Assembly: GCA_938004015.1 (NCBI GenBank)
Contig: CALKWU010000006.1
Span: 1 to 64,000, forward strand
Reading direction: 5' to 3'
DNA: 64,000 nucleotides
Source of the DNA: an uncultured Oceanobacillus sp.
GTDB lineage: Bacteria > Bacillota > Bacilli > Bacillales > Amphibacillaceae
The position numbers and the translations under genes were made by a program. The notes beneath the pieces are model-generated. The model did not search any database and was not told where the DNA came from. It saw nothing but the letters and a program-made list of their open reading frames with translations. Positions 1 through 10,222 of the stretch are shown here, one piece after another (positions within the stretch are counted from its first letter, which is position 1; each line of letters opens with the position of its first letter).

Positions 1-122
1 TTTCTGCGTAGAGATGAAACAGAAAGTCTGATAAATAAGAGAACAAAAATGTTCGTCAAATGTTTAATTCTTGTTAAATTTATGGTAGGATTATGTCGAA
101 TCGGCATATTTGGGGTGACGCA

Positions 123-1177
<1,055 letters not shown>

Positions 1178-1228
1178 TGTTGCCGGCTGAGAAAACGAAG
1201 ATGGCTGAATTTGTATCCATCGCCTACC

Positions 1229-2449
1229 TTACTGTTTTCCCAGCTTTTTTTGTACATGCAAGAGGAAGCCACACCATAAAGCGACGAGGGTTAGCCATGG
1301 GCCGATTGCCATCAGATGGTTTAAGATTTGTGTCAAAATGGATGGGTCCGGAAATGTAGATGCCGGAATATCGGCCGGCTTTTCCATCATCCGATTGATG
1401 AACAACGGTTTATAAAGAACCATGGTCATCATTGCGGCGATCGTTCCATGTAAAACCCGTGCGAACAAATATGGACGGAAACGGATATCCGTTGATGCTA
1501 GGATGCTGGCGACTTGTGCTTGGATGGAAAACCCGTTGAAGCCTAAAATAAAGCTCACTAAAACGAGTTTCGAAAGTAGAGTATCCGTCTCGACTGCTGT
1601 AATGAGGGTAGCGCCGATCGTAATTTCAAAAAGTCCGGAGAAAAAAGGGGTGCCGAAGCTATCAGAGATTCCGATCAAACTGAAAAATCCCCCAAAGATT
1701 TTACCGATCCAAACGGAAAAATCCACGAGTCGGAGCATTTCGACTACAACAGAAAAAAGAATGATGAAACCTCCAACCATAATCAGCGTTCGAATTGATT
1801 GTAATACGGCATCCCCTAAAATTTTCCCGAAAGGACGGTTATCTTCCATGCGCGTTTCATGCATTTTGCGAAGGGCAAAAAGAAATAGTGGACGGTTGTC
1901 CATATTTTCATTGCTGCCTTTGCTCGTCTTTTCTTCCCGGAATTTATAGAAACGCATGAAGATCCCGACAAACATATTACTCGTATAATGGCATACGGCA
2001 AGCAAAAATCCTACCGCAGCATTTTGGAAAAGACCGACGGAAATCGCCCCGAATATAAAGAGTGGGCTGGAATTGTTTGTGAAAGAGACGAGTCTTTCCG
2101 CCTCAATCCGGCTCAATTGGCCCTCCTCCCTCAATCGTGCCGCAATTTTAGCACCGGTCGGATAGCCGCTCACCATACCCATCATCCAGCCGAAACTACC
2201 GGCACCAGGTACATTGAAGAGTGGCCGCATAACCGGTTCAAATAAAACGCCGAGAAATTTCACGACACCGAATGCGATCAATAATTCTGCTGTAATGAAA
2301 AAAGGTAGAAGCGAAGGAAATACGATTTGCAACCACATGTTCAACCCACGTAAACTTGCGGATAAAGCCTCTTCAGGAAAAAAAATGAGTGAAATCGTAA
2401 AACAAATGGTCATAATAAATAAAAAAATTGTTTTTACAAATGGATTCAA
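1229..2449 (-). CDS. ylbJ: Sporulation integral membrane protein YlbJ
   Basis: This is a polytopic membrane protein of the nucleoside-recognition (Gate) domain family. Its B. subtilis homologue is a mother-cell protein needed for spore cortex formation. The protein has about eight hydrophobic segments and the family stretch MVSGYPTGAKIAARLREEG. I prefer the TTG start at 2449 because AGGGGG lies eight bases upstream; this gives about 406 residues. A further upstream TTG at 2485 or an internal ATG are alternatives. It is convergent with coaD. The patatin-like gene ylbK, which sits between ylbJ and ylbL in B. subtilis, is absent. Confidence 0.88.
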   Translation of the reverse strand: MNPFVKTIFLFIMTICFTISLIFFPEEALSASLRGLNMWLQIVFPSLLPFFITAELLIAFGVVKFLGVLFEPVMRPLFNVPGAGSFGWMMGMVSGYPTGAKIAARLREEGQLSRIEAERLVSFTNNSSPLFIFGAISVGLFQNAAVGFLLAVCHYTSNMFVGIFMRFYKFREEKTSKGSNENMDNRPLFLFALRKMHETRMEDNRPFGKILGDAVLQSIRTLIMVGGFIILFSVVVEMLRLVDFSVWIGKIFGGFFSLIGISDSFGTPFFSGLFEITIGATLITAVETDTLLSKLVLVSFILGFNGFSIQAQVASILASTDIRFRPYLFARVLHGTIAAMMTMVLYKPLFINRMMEKPADIPASTFPDPSILTQILNHLMAIGPWLTLVALWCGFLLHVQKKLGKQ

Positions 2450-2639
2450 TCCGTAGCCCCCTATAAAAGAGCATGTTCTGTACAACTCAATTTGGAAGAT
2501 GTAAAATAAATGCTAGAATAGATTGAACGGACTGTACAAGCTGTTGGTTCTATATCAATATACGCTCATACAGACATAGAATATGACAAAGGATATTGTC
2601 ATTCGATTCAGAGAGAGAAAGGAAGGGGCAGCGAGTTAG

Positions 2640-3662
2640 ATGAAATTTTCAAAACGGACGCTTTTATTTTATTTGGCATTATTCATCGGGTTTTATTTTT
2701 TTGCCACTTATGAATTGCCATATTACATTCAAAGGCCGGGAAGTATCGAACCATTGGATGGGATTGTCGAAGTCGAAAACGGCCATCCAAGCGCCGGTGA
2801 CATGCACCTGGTGACGGTGAGCGGTTTGCAAGCGACGCCGATGCATTATCTTCTAGCTCAAATCCTTCCTCATAACGATATCAGACCGATTGACGAAGTG
2901 TTTCCTGAAGGAATCACTCCAGATGATTATATGCATGCCCAACTTCAAGTGATGGAAAGTTCCCAAGAAGCTTCCCTTGTCGTGGCATTTGATGCGGCAA
3001 ATAAAAATATCACGATTGAGTATGAAGGAGTTTACGTCGTCAGTGTAGTAGAGGATATGCCCGCTTTCGGGAAAATGGAAGTAGGCGATCGAATCGTGCG
3101 AGTGGACGGCTTGGAAATGAAGGAGTCAACGGACCTCGTCAGTTATGTGGAAGAAAAAGAAGCGGGGGATACGATCACGGTAGAGTTTCTCAGAGATGGG
3201 AAACATATGACGGAAGACATCACATTGGCACCCTTTCCGGATGATGAATCCCGAGTAGGGATGGGTGTGAGTCTTGTTACGGATAGGGAAGTGACCGTGG
3301 ATCCTGAAGTGACCTTTTCCAGCGGGAAAATCGGTGGGCCAAGCGCAGGTTTGATGTTTGCCTTGGAAATCTATGACCAACTGGTGGAAGAAGACCTGAC
3401 GAAAGGTTACCAGGTCGCCGGTACCGGAGGAATCGATTATGAAGGGAATGTTTTCCGGATCGGCGGTGTCGATAAAAAAGTCGTGTCAGCCGAACGGGAA
3501 GGGATGGATATTTTCTTCGTCCCTTATGAGGGCGGCAAAGAAAATTCAAATTATGAAGAAGCGTTGCAAATTGCGGAAGAAATTGATGCCGAATTGGAAA
3601 TTGTCCCAGTGGATACATTTTATGAAGCCTTGGAATATTTGGAAAACCTTCCGGAAAAATAA
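2640..3662 (+). CDS. ylbL: PDZ/Lon-like membrane serine protease YlbL (SepM family)
   Basis: This is a membrane-anchored protease: one N-terminal transmembrane segment (about residues 8-25), a PDZ domain (about 120-200) and a C-terminal Lon-type (S16) protease domain facing outside. The catalytic serine is in GGPSAG (Ser235) and the partner lysine is in GGVDKK (Lys279 or 280). The length of 340 residues matches the Bacillus homologue, which has been linked to quality control of division proteins. It is followed at once by a perfect terminator hairpin, so it is probably a single-gene transcript. Confidence 0.93.
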   Translation: MKFSKRTLLFYLALFIGFYFFATYELPYYIQRPGSIEPLDGIVEVENGHPSAGDMHLVTVSGLQATPMHYLLAQILPHNDIRPIDEVFPEGITPDDYMHAQLQVMESSQEASLVVAFDAANKNITIEYEGVYVVSVVEDMPAFGKMEVGDRIVRVDGLEMKESTDLVSYVEEKEAGDTITVEFLRDGKHMTEDITLAPFPDDESRVGMGVSLVTDREVTVDPEVTFSSGKIGGPSAGLMFALEIYDQLVEEDLTKGYQVAGTGGIDYEGNVFRIGGVDKKVVSAEREGMDIFFVPYEGGKENSNYEEALQIAEEIDAELEIVPVDTFYEALEYLENLPEK

Positions 3663-3695
3663 GCTTGCGGCCTTTGGCAACCGCAAGCTTTTTAT
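3662..3695. terminator. Terminator shared by ylbL and tmcAL
   Basis: A perfect 10-bp stem is formed by AAGCTTGCGG (3662-3671) and CCGCAAGCTT (3682-3691), followed by T residues. It lies between two convergent genes, overlaps the ylbL stop codon, and is likely to work in both directions. Confidence 0.9.
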
Positions 3696-4909
3696 TGTAA
3701 TCTGAGAGGAGGCGTCAATTCTTGGGCCGCCATCACTTTTCTAATTTTCGGCATTAACACGCTGTAATACGCTAAAGATGCTCTTTCTTCCATTTGGAAA
3801 AGTGGGTGCATATCTCTTTTCATCCCGCTTATAAGCGGAACATCGATGTTTTTTTTCGTTTGATTCAAATAGTTTTGCCCCGTCCGGTTCATGCCAAGAA
3901 TCCGTATATAGGGGATTGTATTTAGTCCGGTTAGGAAGTTTTCCATTTGCACTTTCTTTGTGTTCGTCAAAATATGGGTGAACAGGCGTTGAATCCGCGT
4001 CCGTGTATAGCGCTTCGTCTTCATGGCGTCCATCCATTCTTCCATCGATTCAACGGTTTTTGCCGTCTGTTTCAAGCGATATTCCAATCCTTCCACCATC
4101 CCGTGGATATTCTGCAACTCTTCGTAAGTCATCGTTTGCACGAGATAATGGACGAACGGGAAATACAATTCCCAGTCATGCCAAAGCCCGGTTTTCCGCT
4201 TGTAGGTGAGAAGTTGCTCATAGGTTGAATCCGGGATCGCCCGCTGTGCATCAGGTGTCATTTCATCATATTTGATCAGTTCTTTCCGGATACTGGTCGC
4301 ACTGGCAATCGAACCGGAGATCTCTTGATCATGGAAGGCATTTTTCAGGCGTTTGATCGTATATATTTCAAGCGGAACATCGTTTTCCAAAATTGCTTTT
4401 ACATAGCCGAACCCTAATATGTTGTTCGGTTGGGAAAGGTCGAGTGCGTGGTCCGTCAATCCGATTTTTTCATATGCATGTGAACTCGCCTCAGGAAAAG
4501 ATAACCCTCGCTCCAACGAATTTTTCAATTCATGTTCATACGTATGTTTATTTTCCTTATATTTCCGATAAGCTGTTTTAAAAAGTTCCGCATCGCCTGA
4601 TTCACTTCCGAAACAAATGCTTTGGACACCAATCGCACGGAGGATGTTTACGGCACCTTTTGCGAAATAGTCGCTATGTTGCACTGCATATGCATAAGGA
4701 AGTTCCAGTACAAGGTCGACACCGGAGGATAAAGCGGCTTTTGTCCGATGGAATTTATCGATGATAGCCGGCTCGCCCCGCTGTAAAAAATTACCGCTCA
4801 TCACGGCTATGATGACATCGGCATCTGATACATTTTTTGCTTCTTGGATATGATATAGATGACCGTTATGGAAAGGATTATATTCAACGACGACACCGCA
4901 AGACTTCAT
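3692..4909 (-). CDS. tmcAL: tRNA(Met) cytidine acetate ligase TmcAL (YlbM)
   Basis: TmcAL forms N4-acetylcytidine at the wobble position of elongator tRNA-Met, using acetate and ATP, which keeps AUG decoding accurate. The 405-residue protein begins with a nucleotidyltransferase-like fold whose motif YNPFHNGH occupies residues 10-17. MSGNFLQRGEPAI follows, both hallmarks of the YlbM family. The position next to ylbN, on the opposite strand, is the conserved Bacillus arrangement. The start ATG at 4909 fits the family N-terminus exactly. Confidence 0.94.
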   Translation of the reverse strand: MKSCGVVVEYNPFHNGHLYHIQEAKNVSDADVIIAVMSGNFLQRGEPAIIDKFHRTKAALSSGVDLVLELPYAYAVQHSDYFAKGAVNILRAIGVQSICFGSESGDAELFKTAYRKYKENKHTYEHELKNSLERGLSFPEASSHAYEKIGLTDHALDLSQPNNILGFGYVKAILENDVPLEIYTIKRLKNAFHDQEISGSIASATSIRKELIKYDEMTPDAQRAIPDSTYEQLLTYKRKTGLWHDWELYFPFVHYLVQTMTYEELQNIHGMVEGLEYRLKQTAKTVESMEEWMDAMKTKRYTRTRIQRLFTHILTNTKKVQMENFLTGLNTIPYIRILGMNRTGQNYLNQTKKNIDVPLISGMKRDMHPLFQMEERASLAYYSVLMPKIRKVMAAQELTPPLRLQ

Positions 4910-5053
4910 TCGGTTTCAACTCCAAAGTTTCATTTGCTATTATTGTAACAAATCTTGTGATAAGATACATTATTATATAAGGTTGGATAGGCGTGTTGTT
5001 GTCTGAAGGCTCGTTTTAGTTTATTGCTTTTTCCGTCTGTAAAGAAAAATAGA

Positions 5054-5082
5054 TTGACAAAACAACATTTTTCTTTTAAAAT
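5054..5082 (+). promoter_or_regulatory. Sigma-A promoter of ylbN-rpmF
   Basis: The sequence shows TTGACA (5054-5059), a 17-bp spacer and TAAAAT (5077-5082), a near-consensus housekeeping promoter. It lies about 27 bases before the ylbN start and drives the ylbN-rpmF pair. Confidence 0.85.
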
Positions 5083-5109
5083 TACTCTTGTTGTCTTGAG
5101 GTGATGACG

Positions 5110-5643
5110 ATGAAGTTGACCGTATCGCAAATCCGCAAAAATGGCCACCGTGGCCCTGTCGAGTTCGAGGATGTCGTCGATGTTTCCGAATTGGAAACGA
5201 TGAATAATGATATCCGAAGAATCGATCCGGCGCAGGTGAAAGTTTCATTCACTGTAGATGGAGATGAATTGATCGCTTCGTTGCGCATTAAAGGGAAAAT
5301 GGTGTTGCCTTGTGCGCGGACACTCGTCGATGTGCCTTATGAATTCGATATTTCGGTGGATGAAGTCTTTTCCACCTCTCCTTATTTGACGGAAGACGAT
5401 TTGGAAAGTGAAATCCATCCGGTGGAAGGAGAGGTCCTTGACTTGAAGCCATATATCATGGAAAATATTTTGTTGGATACACCTTATCGGGTGTTTTCCA
5501 AGGAGCCAAATCCAGAAGGAGCAGCTCCGACAGAAGGGGAAGGTTGGAGTTTCGTCCAAGAGCAAACGGATGAAAAGCCGATCGACCCACGATTAAAAAA
5601 ATTAGCATCTTTACTTGAGAATAACGAGGAAGAGAATGAATAA
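5110..5643 (+). CDS. ylbN: YceD/DUF177 family protein YlbN
   Basis: This is a DUF177 (YceD) protein of about 177 residues. The family is almost always encoded just upstream of ribosomal protein L32 and has been linked in other organisms to 23S rRNA accumulation, so a role in large-subunit assembly is inferred. The sequence shows the family features: a single conserved cysteine in the CARTLVDVPYE region near residue 70, an acidic middle part, and the C-terminal DPRLKKLASLL segment. I chose the ATG at 5110 because GAGGTG lies eight bases upstream; GTG 5101 and ATG 5104 are in frame but too close to it. Confidence 0.88.
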   Translation: MKLTVSQIRKNGHRGPVEFEDVVDVSELETMNNDIRRIDPAQVKVSFTVDGDELIASLRIKGKMVLPCARTLVDVPYEFDISVDEVFSTSPYLTEDDLESEIHPVEGEVLDLKPYIMENILLDTPYRVFSKEPNPEGAAPTEGEGWSFVQEQTDEKPIDPRLKKLASLLENNEEENE

Positions 5644-5675
5644 TCGATGGACTTCCTATGAAGGGGGTGTAGGTC

Positions 5676-5849
5676 ATGGCAGCACCAAAACGTAAAACGT
5701 CGAAAAAAGTGAAAAATCAACGTCGTACGCATAAAAAACTGCAAGTTCCGGGCATGGTCGAATGCTCCAATTGCGGTGAGTTGACAAAACCACATCATGT
5801 GTGCAAATCTTGCGGACATTATGATGGGGAACAAGTCGTCAATGATTGA
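5676..5849 (+). CDS. rpmF: 50S ribosomal protein L32
   Basis: This is a 57-residue basic protein of the large ribosomal subunit with the typical start [10 protein letters not shown]. It has two zinc-ligand pairs, Cys30/Cys33 and Cys43/Cys46, so it is the zinc-binding form. AAGGGGGTGTAGG precedes the ATG. It is 32 bases behind ylbN and is followed by a terminator, which gives the conserved two-gene yceD-rpmF operon. Confidence 0.97.
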   Translation: MAAPKRKTSKKVKNQRRTHKKLQVPGMVECSNCGELTKPHHVCKSCGHYDGEQVVND

Positions 5850-5862
5850 TATCGATAGAAAG

Positions 5863-5890
5863 CAGATCACAAATGGTGGTCTGTTTTTTT
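5863..5890 (+). terminator. Terminator after rpmF
   Basis: CAGATCAC (5863-5870) pairs with GTGGTCTG (5876-5883), with one G-U pair, followed by seven T residues. Confidence 0.85.
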
Positions 5891-5969
5891 ATATACAAAT
5901 AGAAATCCGTGTCGGTCGTCATGTATACTATAGAAAAGGGTCAGAATGAAGGGGTGGGAGGAAGTTGGT

Positions 5970-6737
5970 ATGGGGAGTTTGATTACGTATGAAAAACATG
6001 AAAAAAATTATGGCATCATCCGCTTGAACCGACCGGAAAAAAGAAATGCGATTTCTCTCCAAATGGCGGAGTTGCTGAAAAGCAATTTGCAAGAAGCGGA
6101 AATGGATGACATCAAATTTCTCGTCATTACTGGAACAGATGACCGGATGTTTTCCGCCGGAGGAGATTTACATGATTTGCATGCCGATCTATCCACTGAA
6201 GAAGCTTTTGACCGGCTTTATCCGATGATGGACGTATTGAATCGAATCGTCCAATTTCCCGTTCCGGTCATCGCCAAATTGAACGGCGATGCATTAGGAG
6301 GGGGCTGCGAGCTTGCGACGGCTTGTGATATCCGTATCGCAAAAGAACATACGAAATTCGGTTTCATCCAAACAAAAATCGGCATTTTACCCGGATGGGG
6401 CGGTGGCGTTTTATTGTACAAAAAAGTCCAGCCAAGTTTTGCATTAGACTGGATCGCTAGAGGAACGGTTTTTTCTGCAGAAGAGTTACAAGAAAAAGGG
6501 TGGATCCATCGCATCGTACCGGAAGCCGATTGGATGGACGACGACTTGTTCGACGATTATACCGAAAAATCCGTCGAACAAATGCGTCTATTAAAGGCAC
6601 AATTCAAAGCGCATATCGGAGCGGATGGACTTTTCGACGTGATGATAGAAGATGTGAGGGCTGCTGCAAATCTATGGGAATCGGATGCCCATCGCGAAGC
6701 GCTCGCAAAGTTTTCCAAAAGAAAAAATGGAATGTGA
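5970..6737 (+). CDS. Crotonase (enoyl-CoA hydratase/isomerase) family protein, possibly a decarboxylase
   Basis: This 255-residue protein has the crotonase fold signatures: the oxyanion-hole region SAGGDLHDL near residue 66, ALGGGCELATACDIR with Glu114, and GILPGWGG near residues 138-145. In true hydratases a second catalytic glutamate lies 20 residues after the first; here that position is Gln134. The pattern ALGGG-x-ELxTACD plus GI-x-P-x-WGG recalls the ethylmalonyl-CoA decarboxylase-like branch more than hydratases (from memory of that family). The substrate is therefore uncertain. I chose the ATG at 5970 because GGGAGG is eight bases upstream; an earlier ATG at 5946 lacks such a site. It is probably co-transcribed with the regulator at 6795. 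Confidence 0.85.
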   Translation: MGSLITYEKHEKNYGIIRLNRPEKRNAISLQMAELLKSNLQEAEMDDIKFLVITGTDDRMFSAGGDLHDLHADLSTEEAFDRLYPMMDVLNRIVQFPVPVIAKLNGDALGGGCELATACDIRIAKEHTKFGFIQTKIGILPGWGGGVLLYKKVQPSFALDWIARGTVFSAEELQEKGWIHRIVPEADWMDDDLFDDYTEKSVEQMRLLKAQFKAHIGADGLFDVMIEDVRAAANLWESDAHREALAKFSKRKNGM

Positions 6738-6758
6738 TTCTACCAATCCTCGCTTCTG

Positions 6759-6766
6759 CATACATT
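6759..6766 (+). promoter_or_regulatory. Possible sigma-E -10 element of gerR
   Basis: CATACATT matches the sigma-E -10 consensus CATACAAT at seven of eight positions and lies 29 bases before the gerR start. The -35 region (about 6735-6744) is only a partial match. In B. subtilis gerR is a sigma-E target, which supports the idea. Confidence 0.4.
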
Positions 6767-6794
6767 GAATAGAAAGAAGTCGAGGAGGAGTGCT

Positions 6795-7280
6795 ATGAAA
6801 GAAACAAGACAAGATGCATGGACGAAAGAAGAAGACGAATTGTTGGCAGAAACCGTTCTGCAATTTATCAAAAATGGAAACACCCAATTGGAGGCGTTCA
6901 AGGCGGTGGCGGTCAAATTATCGAGAACACCGGCTGCCTGCGGTTTCCGCTGGAATGCGAACGTCAGGAAAAAATACGAAAAAGAAATCGAACTGGCGAA
7001 GGAAGAAAGAAAGAAAATGACGACCCGAGCTTTGAAACAATTGGACATGGAGCGTAATATGAAAGACGATGCCATTGAATCAGCGATCCAATTGTTGGAA
7101 AAACTGAAGGAAAAAGTTCCTGGTGGTATTAACGGGGTACGGTCCGATGAATTGCTCCGGTTGCAAAAAGAAAATGAAAAGTTGATGGAGCAATTGGGAC
7201 GTTATCAAAATGCTTGGAGCGAAATGGAAAAATTATGGCGCTGGGTAGATGACGGGGTGGAAAAAGAAAAGAATGTATAA
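6795..7280 (+). CDS. gerR: RsfA/GerR-family sporulation transcription factor (YlbO)
   Basis: This is a 161-residue regulator with an N-terminal Myb/SANT-like DNA-binding domain (about residues 5-60; [20 protein letters not shown], then [11 protein letters not shown]). A charged C-terminal coiled coil follows (about 115-150). The family includes prespore RsfA and mother-cell GerR (YlbO); position between rpmF and ylbP argues for the GerR orthologue, a modulator of sigma-E dependent genes. The ATG at 6795 has GAGGAGGAG upstream. It ends at a terminator facing convergent ylbP. Confidence 0.85.
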   Translation: MKETRQDAWTKEEDELLAETVLQFIKNGNTQLEAFKAVAVKLSRTPAACGFRWNANVRKKYEKEIELAKEERKKMTTRALKQLDMERNMKDDAIESAIQLLEKLKEKVPGGINGVRSDELLRLQKENEKLMEQLGRYQNAWSEMEKLWRWVDDGVEKEKNV

Positions 7281-7287
7281 TAAGAAA

Positions 7288-7325
7288 TCCCACATGGAGA
7301 ATCATTCTTCACGTGGGAATTTTTT
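7288..7325 (+). terminator. Terminator after gerR
   Basis: TCCCAC (7288-7293) and GTGGGA (7313-7318) form the base of a longer imperfect stem (TCCCACATGGAGAAT with ATTCTTCACGTGGGA), followed by a run of T residues. It lies between two convergent genes. Confidence 0.85.
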
Positions 7326-7329
7326 ACTT

Positions 7330-7818
7330 TTATTCTACTTTTTGTTTTATTTTTTCTTTTACCCCTTCTGGAAGCCAAATCAATGGGTTTTCTCCAAGGT
7401 CACGTTCCAAATCGTAATGAGCTTTTTGGAATCCCATTTTTTCCCAAAATCCGTGGGAATTGATCCGTGGACTTGTTTTGATCGGCATATTGAAACCTTT
7501 TGCATAATCGACAAGCATTGTTCCATATCCTTGCCCTTGATAGTCAGGCAAAACTTCCAATTTCCATAGGGCCAAGTAGTCTTGCGGTGGATCGAAATAA
7601 TTATCGTATTTTTTCTTTATTTTGTATAAACTCATTCTGGCGATTAAATTTTCCCCGATGTAAATTCCGTAAAAAGGCGATTCGCTGTTGTTTTCAATCA
7701 TATTGTTTTCCAAGTCTTCCAACATGGAAAGCTCCTGGTTCCCATACTCTTTGAAACGCTTGAATTTTTCCAGTGTTTTATAGTTGATCAATAAATTTTC
7801 CACTTTCACCTTTTTCAT
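7330..7818 (-). CDS. ylbP: GNAT-family N-acetyltransferase YlbP
   Basis: This is a GCN5-related acetyltransferase of 162 residues; its acyl acceptor is unknown. The acetyl-CoA binding motif A is visible as LPDYQGQGYGTMLVDYAKGF in the middle of the protein. The ending FWEKMGFQKAHYDLERD is typical of the fold. I chose the ATG at 7818 (MKKVKVENLLINYKTLE) because AAAGGGGGAG is six bases upstream and it matches the B. subtilis YlbP start. In B. subtilis the neighbour is panE (ylbQ), which is absent here. Confidence 0.88.
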   Translation of the reverse strand: MKKVKVENLLINYKTLEKFKRFKEYGNQELSMLEDLENNMIENNSESPFYGIYIGENLIARMSLYKIKKKYDNYFDPPQDYLALWKLEVLPDYQGQGYGTMLVDYAKGFNMPIKTSPRINSHGFWEKMGFQKAHYDLERDLGENPLIWLPEGVKEKIKQKVE

Positions 7819-7990
7819 CTTTTTCTCCCCCTTTGTGAAATCCAAACTGTAACCCCAAGTACTCTTTTTAATTCAATTATACATGAAAACGCTTCGTTTT
7901 TAAATTCCCGATTGGAAAATAGTTTAATTATGAAATATAGTAGTGTCAAGGCACGTTTATTGCTGAAAAAATGAAGGAGCATATGCACCG

Positions 7991-8371
7991 ATGCTGGAAG
8001 TAGTCATTCATATCATTTCTTTTTTCATCACCGTTCCGATGGTGGCAAGTTTCATCGTCTATGTCATCAGTATGATCCGCCTCAGGAATCTATGGAAAGC
8101 AATCCATATGATGGTGGATTGGACGACGCTTTTCTACATCCTTGCCGTCATGATCATGCTGCTCGTTTTATTTGAACGGCATTTTTTCGGATATATTTTG
8201 ATTTTTCTATTGACGACGTTGTCAGTCATTATTTTCAACCAATGGAAAAAAGAACGGGATATCCAATTGAAAAAAGCGGTCAAGTTGTTATGGCGGATTT
8301 CGTTTCTGTTGTTCTTTTTCTTATATGGTTGTTTAACCGTCTTAGGAATCATCAAATATATGCTTACATAA
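7991..8371 (+). CDS. DUF3397 membrane protein
   Basis: This is a 126-residue very hydrophobic protein with four predicted transmembrane segments (about residues 8-28, 42-58, 63-80 and 95-122) and a short basic loop QWKKERDIQLKKAVK before the last one. It matches the DUF3397 family often found between panE and bshC in Bacillaceae; no function is known. AAGGAG lies 11 bases before the ATG. The membrane topology is my reading of hydrophobicity only. Confidence 0.75.
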   Translation: MLEVVIHIISFFITVPMVASFIVYVISMIRLRNLWKAIHMMVDWTTLFYILAVMIMLLVLFERHFFGYILIFLLTTLSVIIFNQWKKERDIQLKKAVKLLWRISFLLFFFLYGCLTVLGIIKYMLT

Positions 8372-8448
8372 ACAGATAAAGTGAAATAATCCCCCATATC
8401 AGTTAAAATACAATTTGGACTTATTCCACGTTAAAGGAGTAGAAATGG

Positions 8449-10065
8449 ATGCGAATCGACGCGTGGCAATTGGAAAATGAGGGAAAATTGGTTGCTGATT
8501 ATCGGCGTCATGAAGATATCATGCAATTTTTCGAATACCCTCCTTTCCAACCCTTGACAAACAGATTGGAAGAATTGAAAAAAAGAACATTCCAACGTGA
8601 TCAATTGGTGGATATTTTAAAAATGAAAAATGCTGCTTGGGGAGCGGGTCAAGAAACGCTTGAGAGAATAAAAGAGTTGAAAAATCCCGATACAGTCGTT
8701 GTTGTCGGCGGCCAACAAGCAGGCCTCCTCACCGGTCCATTGTATACGATCAACAAAATCATTTCCATTTTGCAATTTGCGGAAAAGCAGGAGAGGGCGT
8801 TGGGCGTTCCGGTGTTGCCCGTTTTTTGGATTGCCGGAGAAGACCATGATTATGAAGAAATCAATCATATTTATTTGCCGCAAAAAGATAAGTTGAAAAA
8901 ATTCACATTCAACCAACCAGTTTATAAAAAAACACCGATTTCCCAAGTGTTGCTCGATAAAAAACGGTTGAAAAAATGGCTGGATCAATTGTTCGCTGAA
9001 TTGCCGGAAACGGTACATACAGAAGAAATCCATCACATGGTAACAAAAGCAGCAGTTCAATCGGAAAGTTTCACTGACTTTTTCGCCATCCTCATCCACG
9101 CTCTTTTCCAAGAGGAAGGCATCATTTTGCTCGATGCGGCTGATGAAAGGATCCGGCGGATTGAAAACGGTTATTTTATCCGGCTCATCGAAAACAACCA
9201 AAAAATCACTCGGGCTGTTTTTGAAACGTATGGGCAATTGCTTGAAAAAGGATACAGCCCGACATTTGATCCGGAACCTGCTGATGGGCATCTGTTTTAC
9301 CATTGGGATAATGAAAGGATTCTGCTGAAACGAACGGAAACGGGTGCTTGGAAAGGGAAAAATGATGAAATCGAACTGTCGACGGAACAGTTGCTCGAAA
9401 CAGCTGAGAACCATCCGGAAAACTTAAGCAACAATGTCATCACACGACCATTGATGCAAGAGATGTTATTGCCTGTTTTAGCTTTCATCGGAGGACCTGG
9501 TGAAATCAGTTATTGGTCATTGTTGAAACAGGCATTTTCCATCTTGGATTTGAACATGCCGCCTGTCATCCCACGGCTCTCGTTCACGTTCGTTCCGGAA
9601 AAAGTCCGTAAAGCGTTGATGAACACTGGAATTCCAATCGAATCGGCGCTGAACAATGGGGTGGAGGCTGAAAAGATCGAGTGGTTTGAGAATAAACAAA
9701 GCCCGCCGATTGCGGAAATCGCAGACGAACTGAAACGGAAGATTACGGAAGCCCATCGGCCGATACAAGATTTAGCCAAAAACATCCGGGATGATGTCGG
9801 AGCCCTTTCAGAGAAAAACTTGACCTATTTACATCGGGAAGTCGACTTTTTAAGAAATCGGATGATCCGGGCACTGGAAGAAAAATACAAACATGTGTTG
9901 GATCAATACGACTTGATCCAATCCACGCTTCATCCGGAAAACGGCTTGCAAGAAAGGATATGGAACGTTCTGCCGTTTCTGAACAAATATGGGATGGACG
10001 TGATTGGAAAACTCACCCGTTCTTCTTTTTCATTTGAAAAACAACATTATATCGTTTATTTATAA
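8449..10065 (+). CDS. bshC: Bacillithiol biosynthesis cysteine ligase BshC
   Basis: BshC is the putative last enzyme of bacillithiol synthesis, adding cysteine to glucosaminyl malate; bacillithiol is the glutathione substitute of Bacillaceae. The 538-residue length equals the family norm. The sequence shows the family stretches GGQQAGLLTGPLYTINKI near residue 90 and VFWIAGEDHDYEEINH near residue 125, the latter resembling a nucleotidyl-transferase type site. The protein ends with a coiled coil. AAAGGAG precedes the ATG at 8449. It lies directly upstream of mraZ as yllA does in B. subtilis, separated by a terminator. Confidence 0.95.
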   Translation: MRIDAWQLENEGKLVADYRRHEDIMQFFEYPPFQPLTNRLEELKKRTFQRDQLVDILKMKNAAWGAGQETLERIKELKNPDTVVVVGGQQAGLLTGPLYTINKIISILQFAEKQERALGVPVLPVFWIAGEDHDYEEINHIYLPQKDKLKKFTFNQPVYKKTPISQVLLDKKRLKKWLDQLFAELPETVHTEEIHHMVTKAAVQSESFTDFFAILIHALFQEEGIILLDAADERIRRIENGYFIRLIENNQKITRAVFETYGQLLEKGYSPTFDPEPADGHLFYHWDNERILLKRTETGAWKGKNDEIELSTEQLLETAENHPENLSNNVITRPLMQEMLLPVLAFIGGPGEISYWSLLKQAFSILDLNMPPVIPRLSFTFVPEKVRKALMNTGIPIESALNNGVEAEKIEWFENKQSPPIAEIADELKRKITEAHRPIQDLAKNIRDDVGALSEKNLTYLHREVDFLRNRMIRALEEKYKHVLDQYDLIQSTLHPENGLQERIWNVLPFLNKYGMDVIGKLTRSSFSFEKQHYIVYL

Positions 10066-10121
10066 TTCATCCGCCATTAGAAAAAAATACCACCACTTTC
10101 CTCCACTTCTGGGGGAACTAG

Positions 10122-10170
10122 GGGAGAAAAGTTGTCAAGCCTTGATTTGACAGCTTTTCTCCCTTTTTTT
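10122..10170 (+). terminator. Terminator after bshC
   Basis: GGGAGAAAAGTTGTCAA (10122-10138) pairs with the segment TTTGACAGCTTTTCTCCC (10146-10163), leaving a short loop, and T residues follow. This is a very stable hairpin isolating bshC from the dcw cluster. Confidence 0.92.
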
Positions 10171-10222
10171 ATGTTTCCCTTGAACAAGCGAAACAAAACA
10201 AATTCTACAATTTGTTCAAAAA

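Noticed and set aside
7249..7569. Plus-strand frame across the gerR terminator and the end of ylbP
   Set aside because: It crosses a strong terminator, is antisense to ylbP, and has low-complexity Phe/Tyr content.
8617..9414. Minus-strand frame of 265 codons over bshC
   Set aside because: It is a shadow of bshC with composition typical of an antisense frame and no ribosome site.
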